Positions 9,490-17,415 of a stretch of 64,000 nt of DNA are shown here, in pieces (the stretch's first letter is position 1; the number at the start of each line of letters is the position of its first letter). The DNA is taken from the NCBI RefSeq assembly GCF_026967935.1, contig NZ_JAPVBL010000003.1:496001-560000 (forward strand), in the 5' to 3' direction. The DNA is from Modestobacter sp. VKM Ac-2982. Lineage in GTDB: Bacteria > Actinomycetota > Actinomycetes > Mycobacteriales > Geodermatophilaceae. The position numbers and the translations under genes were made by a program. The notes under the pieces are model-generated. The model did no database searches and had not been told where the DNA came from. It was given only the letters and a program-made list of their open reading frames with translations.

Positions 9490-10233
9490 GTGGAGGGCTG
9501 GGAGCAGCGGCGGACGTCGTTCGGTGCGGTCGCGGCCGACTACGCCGCCCTCCGGCCCACCTACCCGGCCGACGTGGTCGGGTTCCTGCTCGGCGACGCC
9601 CCGCGCCGGGTGCTGGACCTGGGGGCCGGGACCGGCCTGCTCACCGACCGGCTGGTGGCCGCCGGGCACGAGGTGGTCGCCGTCGACCTGTCCGGGGAGA
9701 TGCTGGCGCAGCTGCGCGAGCGGTTGCCCCGGGTGCGGGTGGCCACCGGGGGAGCGGAGTCGATCCCGCTGCCCGACGCGGACGTGGACGCGGTCGTCGC
9801 CGGGCAGGCCGCACACTGGTTCGACGTCGCCCCCGCAGCTGCCGAGCTGTGCCGGGTGCTCCGGCCGGGCGGCGTGGTCGGCCTGGTCTGGAACACCCGC
9901 GACGAGCGGGTGCCGTGGGTGCGCGCCCTCGGTGAGCTCCTCGCCGACGAGGCACGCGACCACGAGGCCGACCAGACGGTGGTGGCCCGGTTCGCTGCCG
10001 AGCTGCCCGCCGACGTGGAGGTCCTCGACTCCGCCGTCGCCCAGCTGGTGACGCAGGACGAGGTCGTCCGCGGCATCGGCACCCGCAGCTACGTCGCGAC
10101 GATGGACGGCGCCCGGCGGGCGGAGTTCCTCGGCCGAGTCCGGGAACTGCTGTCCACTCACCCCGACACCCGCGGCCGCACCCAGCTCGAGCTGCCGTAC
10201 ACCACCCGCGCCCACCGGCTCTCCCCGCGCTGA
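9490..10233 (+). CDS. Class I SAM-dependent methyltransferase
   Basis: A 247-residue cytosolic methyltransferase. The Rossmann fold is recognised by motif I VLDLGAGTGLLT (residues 38-49), the acidic loop VVAVDLS, and a motif IV/V region VVAGQAAHWF plus CRVLRPGGVV typical of the Methyltransf_11 family. The substrate cannot be deduced. The GTG start at 9490 is preceded by GGAGG; 33 bp separate it from topA, so it may be read from the same transcript. Confidence 0.85.
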   Translation: MEGWEQRRTSFGAVAADYAALRPTYPADVVGFLLGDAPRRVLDLGAGTGLLTDRLVAAGHEVVAVDLSGEMLAQLRERLPRVRVATGGAESIPLPDADVDAVVAGQAAHWFDVAPAAAELCRVLRPGGVVGLVWNTRDERVPWVRALGELLADEARDHEADQTVVARFAAELPADVEVLDSAVAQLVTQDEVVRGIGTRSYVATMDGARRAEFLGRVRELLSTHPDTRGRTQLELPYTTRAHRLSPR

Positions 10234-10544
10234 GCCCAGCACGCGAACGGGTCGGGACAGCCGGGGGCGCGTGACCCGGACGAGTCGTCGACCGGACGGA
10301 TTCGTCGGTCCGGACCGGTACGGTGACCACGCCGAGGCCATGACACGGCCATGTCCCGCGGCGCTCCGGTGCCGCCACACCCCGGGGGTCCCCGATCAGC
10401 TCCGACCCGACGGGTCACCGTCCCGCGGACGACCCGTCCGCCGACCGGCCGTCGCCCGATGGCCCGCTGGCCGCACCCGGCGGGGGCCTCGACGACACCA
10501 CCGGCGACGGCACCACGGGCGACGGCGTCGCCGGCCCCGCCCCC
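10234..10544. other. 311-bp gap before the MFS/dTMP-kinase gene
   Basis: No convincing gene lies here. It holds a TANNNT box at 10319-10324. The reading frame of the downstream gene stays open back to about 10343 with coding-like composition rich in Asp, Pro and Gly, but has no usable start codon there. See the finding on the start of the fusion gene. Confidence 0.5.
10319..10324 (+). promoter_or_regulatory. Putative -10 box upstream of the MFS/dTMP-kinase gene
   Basis: TACGGT fits TANNNT and would start transcription near 10331, more than 200 nt before the first in-frame start codon of the gene downstream. ATG codons at 10340 and 10351 lie just after it but in other frames. Confidence 0.4.
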
Positions 10545-12818
10545 GTGGCCCCGGGCGACGGCCTGCCGCCCGCCGGGGTGCCGACCCCGGAGGACGCCGC
10601 GACCCCGCCACTGGCCGGGCTGGCCGACGGCCTCCCGGCGGACGGACCGCAGCCCTCCGGCGCCGAGGCCCCGTCCGAGGACGCAGGCCAGGACGGCGCG
10701 GACCTCGACGAGTCGGCGCAGGCCGGTGCGGGCGAGGTCGGGCTGATGGCCCGGGTCCGGGCGGTGCTCCGGGTCCGCGACTTCCGCAAGCTGTGGCTGT
10801 CGATGTCGCTGTCCAGCTTCGGCGACTGGCTCGGCCTGCTGGCGATCACCGCGACCGCCACCACGCTGGTCGACGGCTACATGGCCAGCAACCTGGCCCT
10901 CAGCGGCGTCCTGCTCTTCCGGCTGCTGCCGGCGCTCGTGCTCGGGCCGCTGGCCGGGGTCTTCGCCGACCGGTTCGACCGGCGCAAGACGATGGTGGTC
11001 ACCGACCTGTTCCGGTTCGGCCTGTTCGCCTCGATCCCGGTGGTCGACAACCTGGTCTGGCTGTTCATCGCGCAGTTCCTGATCGAGGTGGTCAGCCTCT
11101 TCTGGACCCCGGCCAAGGACGCCGCCGTCCCGAACATGCTCCGCAAGGACCAGTTGGAGCCGGCCAACCAGTTGTCGCTGGTCACCACCTACGGGATCAC
11201 CCCGGTGCTCGCCGGTGGCGTCTACGCGGTGCTGAACACCTCGGGTGGCCGGCTGAACCAGTTGTTCCCCGGGCTGGACCAGATCGCCCTCGCCCTGTAC
11301 CTGAACGCGCTGACCTTCCTGGTCGCGGCCGTCGTCATCTGGAACCTGCCCTCGATCAGCGGTCGCCGGGCCACCCGGCCCGAGGTGCCGCAGGAGAGCT
11401 TCCTCGGCTCGCTGAAGGCGGGCTTCTCCTTCGCCGGGCACACCCGCCTGGTCCGCGGGCTGATCCTCGGGATCGCCGGGGCCTTCGCCGCTGCCGGTGC
11501 GATCATCGCGACCGGGCAGTTCTACGTGAACGCCCTGGGTGGGGGGCAGGCGGCCTACGGGCTGCTGTTCGGGGCCGTCTTCGTCGGCCTCGGTCTGGGC
11601 ATCGCCGTGGGCCCCAGCATCGCCCACGACCTCGCCCGGGAGCGGATCTTCGGGGTGGCCATCGTCGGCGCCGGGATCGCCGTGCTGTTCATGTCGTGGA
11701 TCGCCACGTTGTGGGTGGCGCTGCTGCTGGTCGTGTTGATGGGCTTCTTCGCCGGCATCGCCTACCTGGCCGGCTTCACCCTGCTCGGCACGGAGGTCGA
11801 CGACGCGATCCGCGGCCGCACGTTCGCGATCGTCCAGTCCCTCGTCCGCGCCTCGTTGATCCTCTCCCTCGCGACGGTGCCGATCGGCGTGGGCGTGATC
11901 GGTCAGAACCAGGTCGACGTCGGCGTCCTGACGCTGGCGGTCACCGGGGAGCGGGTCATGCTGTTCGTCGCCGGCCTGCTGGCCGTGGGCGTCGGCGTGG
12001 TCGCCTACCGGCAGATGGACGACGGCCGCCCGGTGCCGCTGCTGGCCGACGTGGTGACCGCACTGCGCCGGGACACCACCGCACGCCGCCGGCTGGCCGG
12101 CGGTGGGGTGTTCATCGCCTTCGAGGGCGGCGAGGGGGCGGGCAAGTCGACGCAGGTGCGCCGCCTGCAGGAGTGGCTGACGGGGGAAGGGCTGGTCGCC
12201 CGGACCACTCGCGAACCGGGCGGGACGGCGCTGGGCGGGAAGGTCCGGGCGCTGCTGCTGGACCCGGCCAGCGCCGGGCTGTCGCCGCGGGCCGAGGCGC
12301 TCATGTACGCCGCCGACCGCGCGCAGCACGTGCACGACGTCCTCCGCCCCGCACTGGACGCCGGCGAGGTGGTGATCACCGACCGGTTCGTGGACAGCTC
12401 GCTGGCCTACCAGGGCGCCGGCCGCACGATCCCGATGGACGACGTCCGCTCGATCTCCCGCTGGGCCACCCAGGGGCTGCGGCCCGACCTCACCCTGCTG
12501 CTGGACCTGCCACCCGAGGTCGGCCTGGCCCGGGCCCGGGGGCGGGCCGCCGCCGACCGGCTGGAGTCGGAGTCGCTGGACTTCCACCAGCGGGTGCGCC
12601 GGACGTTCCTCGCCCTGGCCGAGGCCGAGCCCGACCGCTACCTGGTGCTCGACGCCCGCCGGTCGCCGGAGGAGATCGCCGCCGCCATCCGCACCCGGGT
12701 GAGCGTGCTGCTGGAGGGCCTGCCGCTGCAGCAGCTCCCGGCCGACGTGCCGGTGCCGCACAGCCGCCGCGGCAGCGACCACCTCCAGACGGGGCCGACC
12801 CCTCAGCTGCACCCATGA
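10545..12818 (+). CDS. tmk: Bifunctional MFS-type membrane protein fused to thymidylate kinase
   Basis: A 757-residue fusion. Residues 1-65 are disordered and acidic. Residues 75-500 form an MFS-like domain with about 12 hydrophobic helices and the FADRFDRRKTM loop typical of that superfamily; its substrate is unknown. Residues 520-735 are a complete dTMP kinase, which phosphorylates dTMP to dTDP: P-loop FEGGEGAGKST near 526-536, EPGGT, the DRF motif with SSLAYQG, and an Arg-rich LID (RARGRAAADR). Comparable MFS/dTMP-kinase fusions are annotated in other actinobacteria, so this is not an assembly artefact by default. The start is uncertain: GTG 10545 has no Shine-Dalgarno, while ATG 10746 has a weak GAGG upstream and would remove only the disordered tail. 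holB follows, as in the classical tmk-holB arrangement. Confidence 0.88.
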   Translation: MAPGDGLPPAGVPTPEDAATPPLAGLADGLPADGPQPSGAEAPSEDAGQDGADLDESAQAGAGEVGLMARVRAVLRVRDFRKLWLSMSLSSFGDWLGLLAITATATTLVDGYMASNLALSGVLLFRLLPALVLGPLAGVFADRFDRRKTMVVTDLFRFGLFASIPVVDNLVWLFIAQFLIEVVSLFWTPAKDAAVPNMLRKDQLEPANQLSLVTTYGITPVLAGGVYAVLNTSGGRLNQLFPGLDQIALALYLNALTFLVAAVVIWNLPSISGRRATRPEVPQESFLGSLKAGFSFAGHTRLVRGLILGIAGAFAAAGAIIATGQFYVNALGGGQAAYGLLFGAVFVGLGLGIAVGPSIAHDLARERIFGVAIVGAGIAVLFMSWIATLWVALLLVVLMGFFAGIAYLAGFTLLGTEVDDAIRGRTFAIVQSLVRASLILSLATVPIGVGVIGQNQVDVGVLTLAVTGERVMLFVAGLLAVGVGVVAYRQMDDGRPVPLLADVVTALRRDTTARRRLAGGGVFIAFEGGEGAGKSTQVRRLQEWLTGEGLVARTTREPGGTALGGKVRALLLDPASAGLSPRAEALMYAADRAQHVHDVLRPALDAGEVVITDRFVDSSLAYQGAGRTIPMDDVRSISRWATQGLRPDLTLLLDLPPEVGLARARGRAAADRLESESLDFHQRVRRTFLALAEAEPDRYLVLDARRSPEEIAAAIRTRVSVLLEGLPLQQLPADVPVPHSRRGSDHLQTGPTPQLHP

Positions 12819-12873
12819 AGGACCCCGTCCTCCGCACCCCTCGCAGGCTCGGGGCGAGCCTCTGGACGGGGCC
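12816..12873 (+). repeat. Post-stop hairpin element, copy A (after tmk fusion)
   Basis: Begins at the stop codon as TGAAGGACCCC. The outer stem CCCCGTCC/GGACGGGG (12823-12830 with 12864-12871) encloses a perfect 7-bp inner hairpin AGGCTCG/CGAGCCT (12845-12851 with 12855-12861). It probably acts as a terminator or 3'-end stabiliser and belongs to a family of at least seven related elements in this window. Confidence 0.65.
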
Positions 12874-12891
12874 GGGACCGGCTGGGAGAGG

Positions 12892-14079
12892 ATGGGCCAC
12901 GTGACGGTCGGTGGGGTGTGGGCCGACGTGGTGGGGCAGCCGGCCGTGGTGGCCGAGCTGCAGGCCGCGGTGGCCCAGCCGGCGGCGATGACGCACGCCT
13001 GGCTGTTCACCGGGCCGCCCGGCTCCGGCCGCTCGGTGGCCGCCCGCGCCTTCGCCGCCGCGCTGCAGTGCCCGGCCGGCGGCGACGGCACCTGCCACGC
13101 CTGCCGCACCGTGCTGGCCGGCAGTCACGCCGACGTGCACCGGGTGGTGCCCGAGGGGCTGTCCATCGGGGTCGCCGAGGTGCGGCAGATCGTCCGGACC
13201 GCGGGCCGGGCGCCGTCCCAGGGCCGCTGGCAGATCGTGGTGGTCGAGGACGCCGACCGGATGACCGAGCAGGCCTCCAACACCGTGCTGAAGATGCTGG
13301 AGGAGCCCCCGCCGCGGACGGTCTTCCTGCTGTGCGCGCCCTCGCTGCACCCCGACGACGTGCCGGTCACCATCCGCTCCCGCTGCCGGGTGGTGGCGCT
13401 GCGCACCCCGCGGATCGACGCGGTCACCGAGGTGCTGGTCCGCCGGGACGGCATCGACCCGGCTCTGGCCGCCTGGTCCGCGGCGGCTGCCGGCGGGCAC
13501 GTCGGGCGGGCCCGGCACCTGGCCCAGGACGAGTCGGCCCGGCTGGCGCGCAAGGCGGTGCTGGACATCCCGCTGTCGCTGGTCTCGCTCGCGGCGTGCC
13601 TGCACGCCGCCGACGACCTGGTCGGGACGGCCAAGGACGAGTCGGACAAGACCGTCGCCGAGGTCGACGCGGTCGAGACCGACGCCGTCAAGGCCAGCCT
13701 GGGTGTGGGCGCGCGCGGGCCGGGGGTCGCTGCCGCCAGTCGCGGGGCCGGTCAGCTCAAGGAGCTGGAGACGCGGCAGAAGCGGCGGGCCACCCGGATC
13801 GGCCGGGACTCCCTGGACCGGGCGCTGGTCGACCTGGCGGCGCTCTACCGGGACGCGCTGGTGATCAGCTCGACGAGTGGTGCGGCCGGGGAGCTGACGT
13901 TGCCGCTGGCCCACCCGGACCGCCGGGCCGACGCGGTGGAGCTGGCCCGCCGGATCGGCGCCGAGGGAGCGCTGCGCCGGATCGACGCGGTGCTGGCCGC
14001 GCGCACCGCCCTGGAGCAGAACGTGAAGCCGCAGATCGCCGTCGAGGCGCTGACCGTCGCCCTCCGCCTGCCCGCCTGA
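12892..14079 (+). CDS. holB: DNA polymerase III clamp-loader subunit delta'
   Basis: A 395-residue AAA+ clamp-loader subunit of the replisome. It opens with a VVGQ motif and a P-loop-like GPPGSGRS at 41-48, where Arg replaces the catalytic Lys, as expected for a delta' that does not hydrolyse ATP. ADVHRV, VVEDADRMTEQASNTVLKMLEEPP and IRSRC follow. The zinc module has Cys61, Cys69 and Cys72, but the position that is normally the second Cys is Asp66. ATG 12892 is used (GGGAGAGG upstream); GTG 12901 is an alternative. It follows the dTMP kinase gene, with tRNA-Thr downstream. Confidence 0.92.
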   Translation: MGHVTVGGVWADVVGQPAVVAELQAAVAQPAAMTHAWLFTGPPGSGRSVAARAFAAALQCPAGGDGTCHACRTVLAGSHADVHRVVPEGLSIGVAEVRQIVRTAGRAPSQGRWQIVVVEDADRMTEQASNTVLKMLEEPPPRTVFLLCAPSLHPDDVPVTIRSRCRVVALRTPRIDAVTEVLVRRDGIDPALAAWSAAAAGGHVGRARHLAQDESARLARKAVLDIPLSLVSLAACLHAADDLVGTAKDESDKTVAEVDAVETDAVKASLGVGARGPGVAAASRGAGQLKELETRQKRRATRIGRDSLDRALVDLAALYRDALVISSTSGAAGELTLPLAHPDRRADAVELARRIGAEGALRRIDAVLAARTALEQNVKPQIAVEALTVALRLPA

Positions 14080-14083
14080 GCCG

Positions 14084-14102
14084 CCCCGCCACCCCGGCGG
14101 GG
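14084..14102 (+). terminator. Hairpin after holB
   Basis: CCCCGCC and GGCGGGG pair around a five-base loop immediately after the holB stop. There is no U-tract, as is common in high-GC actinobacteria. Confidence 0.55.
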
Positions 14103-14130
14103 GTGTCGCAGGAGGGGGGTGGCGGTGCCG

Positions 14131-14136
14131 TAAGCT
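14131..14136 (+). promoter_or_regulatory. Putative -10 box for tRNA-Thr(CGU)
   Basis: TAAGCT fits TANNNT and ends 14 bases before the mature 5' end of the tRNA. Confidence 0.5.
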
Positions 14137-14150
14137 CACTCGCGCAGTCC

Positions 14151-14223
14151 GCCGCCTTAGCTCAGTCGGTAGAGCGTCTCACTCGTAATGAGAAGGTCGT
14201 CGGTTCGATTCCGACAGGCGGCT
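14151..14223 (+). tRNA. tRNA-Thr (anticodon CGU)
   Basis: A complete 73-nt cloverleaf: acceptor stem GCCGCCT/AGGCGGC, D-arm with GCTCAGTCGGTAGAGC, anticodon stem TCTCA/TGAGA with CGT at 14184-14186, and a T-arm with GGTTCGATTCC. Discriminator base is T and the CCA end is not encoded. It reads ACG codons. A second threonine tRNA (UGU) lies at 59266. Confidence 0.96.
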
Positions 14224-14312
14224 CCCCTTCCCCCTCCGTCTCCCACCCAGGCGGGCGCGCCTCATCGGTGTGCCGCAGGAGACCGGCGTCGACAGCGGTC
14301 CCCGGATGCGGA

Positions 14313-14344
14313 ACGGCGGCGCACCCGGGTGGGTGCGCCGCCGT
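14313..14344. terminator. Bidirectional hairpin between tRNA-Thr and ppa
   Basis: A perfect 13-bp stem (14313-14325 with 14332-14344, arm ACGGCGGCGCACC) with a six-base loop lies between the end of tRNA-Thr and the convergent stop of ppa. It probably terminates both. Confidence 0.75.
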
Positions 14345-14381
14345 CTGGTCAGTGCGTGTCCGGCGAGGTCCGCCGGTGGGG

Positions 14382-14876
14382 TCAGTGCTGTCGGGGGGTG
14401 TCGATGGCGCGCTGCCGGGAGGCCTCGATCTCGGCCTCGGCCTCGGCGCGCCCGACCCACTCGGCGCCCTCGACCGACTTGCCCGGCTCGAGGTCCTTGT
14501 AGGTCTCGAAGAAGTGCTGGATCTCCAGCCGGTCGAACTCCGAGACATCGTTGATGTCCTGCAGGTGGGCCATCCGGGGGTCGGTCGCCGGGACGGTGAG
14601 GACCTTGTCGTCCCCACCCGCCTCGTCGGTCATCCGGAACATGCCGATCGCCCGGCAGGTGATGAGGCACCCGGGGAACGTCGGCTCCTCCAGGAGCACC
14701 AGGGCATCGAGCGGGTCACCGTCCATTCCGAGCGTCTCCTCGATGTACCCGTAGTCGGCGGGGTACCGGGTCGAGGTGAACAGCATCCGGTCCAGGCGGA
14801 TGCGTCCGGTGGCGTGGTCCAGCTCGTACTTGTTCCGCTGGCCCTTGGGGATCTCTACCGTCACGTCGAACTGCAC
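14382..14876 (-). CDS. ppa: Inorganic pyrophosphatase (soluble, family I)
   Basis: A 164-residue cytosolic enzyme that hydrolyses pyrophosphate to two phosphates, pulling biosynthetic reactions forward. Family I features are all present: [11 protein letters not shown] near the N-terminus, YPADYGYI, and the metal-binding signature [10 protein letters not shown]. Length is normal for the bacterial family. The GTG start has no recognisable Shine-Dalgarno, so a leaderless or near-leaderless mRNA is possible. It is divergent from dacB across only 54 bp and convergent with tRNA-Thr. Confidence 0.96.
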   Translation of the reverse strand: MQFDVTVEIPKGQRNKYELDHATGRIRLDRMLFTSTRYPADYGYIEETLGMDGDPLDALVLLEEPTFPGCLITCRAIGMFRMTDEAGGDDKVLTVPATDPRMAHLQDINDVSEFDRLEIQHFFETYKDLEPGKSVEGAEWVGRAEAEAEIEASRQRAIDTPRQH

Positions 14877-14881
14877 GCCGA

Positions 14882-14887
14882 TAGTGT
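14882..14887 (+). promoter_or_regulatory. Putative -10 box for dacB
   Basis: TAGTGT fits TANNNT and would give a leader of about 37 nt that includes the GGAGG before dacB. It lies in the 54-bp gap shared with divergent ppa. Confidence 0.4.
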
Positions 14888-14930
14888 GGCGTACGACCGT
14901 CCGTCCCGTCGGCGGAGGTCACTCCAGGGG

Positions 14931-17375
14931 GTGGGGGAGATCTCGTCGAGTCCGGGTGCAGAGCAGCCGGGGGTGCCCGAAGGCAGCCCGGAGGTGCCGC
15001 CCTCGGCGGCCGACGGCGGCGCCGGGACGACGCCCGGTCCGTCGCTCCCGGCCGACGCCACGCCCACCGGGCCGGCCGTCGCAGTGCCGGGAACGGAACA
15101 CACCGGGCCGGTGGGAGAGTCGGGCGCTGAGGCGGCCGAGCAGGGACATCCGGAGGTCGAGCAGGCTGCCGAGCCGCCAGCGCCGGCAGGGACCACCGAG
15201 GAGTCGCTTCCGGAGGGGACCGGCGAGGCTGCCGAGGCGCGCCGTGCGGCAGCGGAGCAGGCAGCAGCCGACCTGGCCGCGGTGAAGAGGTGGGCGGCCG
15301 AGCGGGCTGCCGCCGAGCGCGCAGCAGCCGAGGAGGCCGAGCGTGCTGCGGCCGCTCAGGCCGAGCTCGACGAGGCCGACGTCGAACGCGCCCGGGCCGA
15401 GCAGGCCGCCGCCGACCTCGCCGCCGTCCGGGAGTGGGCGGCCCAGCAGGCCGCCGCGGCGCGGGCCGCCGAGGACCAGGCTGCCGCCGAACGGGCCACG
15501 GCGGACCAGGCAGAGGCTGCGCGCGCCGAGGCCGAGCGCGCAACGGTCGCTCGGGCGGAGGCCGATCGCGTGGCGGCCGAGCAGGTCGAGGCGGGTCGGC
15601 TGGCGGCAGAACGAGCGGCCGCAGCGGAGGCCGACGGGCAGCGGGCCGCCGCGGCTGCGGCGATGGCCGCCGAGCGTGCGGCCATCGAGCAGGAGACAGC
15701 CGAGCGAGCCGCGACCGCGCGCGCCGCAGCAGCCGAGCGCGCCGCGGCCGAGGACGCCGCGGCCGAGCGCAGGGCGGCGGCCGAAGGCGCGGCAGCCGAG
15801 CGCGCCGCAGCCGAGCGCGCGGCCGTCGAGCGCGCGGCCGTCGAACGCGCGGCCGCCGAACGCGCGGACCGGGCGCAGGTGCACGCCGAACGGGCGGCCG
15901 GACGCCGGACGGTCCCAGGACACGCTGCTCCTGCTCCGGCGGCGGCGGGTGCCACCGCGGCCACACCTGGCCCCCGGCAGGCGGGGTCCGGCGCCGGGAG
16001 CAGCGGCCGGCGGGTCAAGCTCCTGATCGCCGCCGTCCTCGCCCTCGTGCTGGTCGCGGCCGGGGTGGTGCTGGCCCTGGACCTGACCGGCGGCGACCCC
16101 GCCGTCGCCGTGGACGCCGAGCAGGTGCCCGACGCCGTCCTGCCCGACCTCACCGAGCCCGGCCCGGTGCTCACCCCGCTCTCCGCGGAGGCACCGGTGC
16201 CCGACCCGGCGGCCCTCACGGCCGTGCTGACCCCGTTGCTCGCCGCCCCGGCGCTCGGCAGCGGCCTGTCCGCCCAGGTCGTCGACGTGGCCACCGGGCA
16301 GGTGCTCTTCGACCAGGACGCGGCTGACCCCGGCACGCCGGCCTCCACCGCGAAGCTGCTCACCGCCCTCGCCGCGCTCACCACCCTGGACCCCACCGAC
16401 ACCCTGACGACGACCGTGGTGGCCGGCAGCACCCCGGGGGAGGTCGTCCTGGTGGGCGGGGGCGACCCGACCCTGTCGACGACCGCACCCTCGGTCGACT
16501 ATCCCGGCGCGGCGACCGTCGCGGACCTGGCCGCCCAGGTCCAGGAGGCGCTCGGTGGTCAGCCGGTGACCAGCGTCGTCGTCGACAACTCGTTGTTCAG
16601 CGGCCCGCTCACCGCCCAGGGCTGGGGGGCTGACGACGCACCGTCGACGTACGCCGCTCCGGTGACCGCCACCGCCGTCGACGGCGCCCGGCAGGTTCCC
16701 GGCCGCACCCCCCGCAGCGGGTCGCCGGGCACCGACGCCGGTGCCGCACTGGCCGCGGCGCTGGGCGCCCCGGAGGCGGCGGTCAGCCTCGGTGCCGCAC
16801 CGGCCGGCGCGCGCACGCTGGGCAGCGTCGAGTCGGCGCCCGTCGCCCGGCTGGTCGAGCAGGCGCTCACCGCGTCGGACAACCTGCTGGCCGAGTCGCT
16901 GGCCCGGCACGTGGCCATCGCCCGGGGCCTGCCGGCCACCTTCCAGGGCGCCGGGCAGGCGATCGGCGCAGCGCTGGCCGAGGCGGGGCTGGACACCACC
17001 GGGCTCGCCCTCTCCGACGCCAGCGGCCTGTCCCGCGACGACCGGGTGCCCGCCCGGCTCCTGGTCGACGTCGTCCAGGCCGCCGCGGACGGGAGCGTCC
17101 CCGACGCCGACGTGCTGCTCTCCGGCCTCCCGGTCGCCGGGTACGACGGCACCCTGACCGACCGCGCCGTCGCCGGCCAGGGCATCCCCGGGTCGGTGCG
17201 GGCCAAGACCGGCACGCTGCTGGGCGTCAACGACCTGGCGGGCACGGTGCAGACCGCCGACGGCCGGCTGCTGGCCTTCGCCGTCCTGGCCGACGGGACC
17301 ACCGGGAGCCTGGAGGACACCGAGACCGCACTGGACGTCGTGGCGGCCGCACTGGCCGGCTGCGGCTGCCGCTGA
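14931..17375 (+). CDS. dacB: D-alanyl-D-alanine carboxypeptidase/endopeptidase with long N-terminal coiled coil
   Basis: An 814-residue PBP4-type (S13) penicillin-binding protein that should trim or cleave peptidoglycan cross-links outside the membrane. Catalytic motifs are complete: SxxK as STAK at 472-475, SDN at 649-651 and KTG at 759-761. A single membrane segment lies at about 363-385. The unusual part is the 362-residue N-terminal cytoplasmic region: 80 Pro/Gly/Ser/Glu-rich residues, then about 220 residues dominated by AERAAAERAA-type repeats predicting a long highly charged coiled coil. Typical DacB proteins have at most a short N-terminus. GTG 14931 is the first start after ppa; a GGAGG lies 12 bases upstream. 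The fold of the N-terminus is inferred from composition. Confidence 0.92.
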   Translation: MGEISSSPGAEQPGVPEGSPEVPPSAADGGAGTTPGPSLPADATPTGPAVAVPGTEHTGPVGESGAEAAEQGHPEVEQAAEPPAPAGTTEESLPEGTGEAAEARRAAAEQAAADLAAVKRWAAERAAAERAAAEEAERAAAAQAELDEADVERARAEQAAADLAAVREWAAQQAAAARAAEDQAAAERATADQAEAARAEAERATVARAEADRVAAEQVEAGRLAAERAAAAEADGQRAAAAAAMAAERAAIEQETAERAATARAAAAERAAAEDAAAERRAAAEGAAAERAAAERAAVERAAVERAAAERADRAQVHAERAAGRRTVPGHAAPAPAAAGATAATPGPRQAGSGAGSSGRRVKLLIAAVLALVLVAAGVVLALDLTGGDPAVAVDAEQVPDAVLPDLTEPGPVLTPLSAEAPVPDPAALTAVLTPLLAAPALGSGLSAQVVDVATGQVLFDQDAADPGTPASTAKLLTALAALTTLDPTDTLTTTVVAGSTPGEVVLVGGGDPTLSTTAPSVDYPGAATVADLAAQVQEALGGQPVTSVVVDNSLFSGPLTAQGWGADDAPSTYAAPVTATAVDGARQVPGRTPRSGSPGTDAGAALAAALGAPEAAVSLGAAPAGARTLGSVESAPVARLVEQALTASDNLLAESLARHVAIARGLPATFQGAGQAIGAALAEAGLDTTGLALSDASGLSRDDRVPARLLVDVVQAAADGSVPDADVLLSGLPVAGYDGTLTDRAVAGQGIPGSVRAKTGTLLGVNDLAGTVQTADGRLLAFAVLADGTTGSLEDTETALDVVAAALAGCGCR

Positions 17376-17403
17376 CGGCGGCCGGCCGGCGGGTGCTGCC
17401 GGG

Positions 17404-17409
17404 TACGGT
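17404..17409 (+). promoter_or_regulatory. -10 box placed for a leaderless mRNA (DUF2342 gene)
   Basis: TACGGT ends six bases before the ATG at 17416, the spacing expected when transcription starts at the start codon. Confidence 0.6.
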
Positions 17410-17415
17410 GAGGCG

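Noticed and set aside
6616-10380. 1254-codon minus-strand open frame opposite topA and the methyltransferase
   Set aside because: No protein-like motifs; the plus strand has complete TopA and methyltransferase signatures. The length results from scarcity of stop codons in GC-rich DNA.
10351-10746. 131-codon frame starting at ATG 10351 ahead of the dTMP-kinase fusion
   Set aside because: Pro/Arg/Thr-rich and without homology features. The parallel frame is the acidic, coding-like one. Only the ATG itself may matter, if a base is missing.
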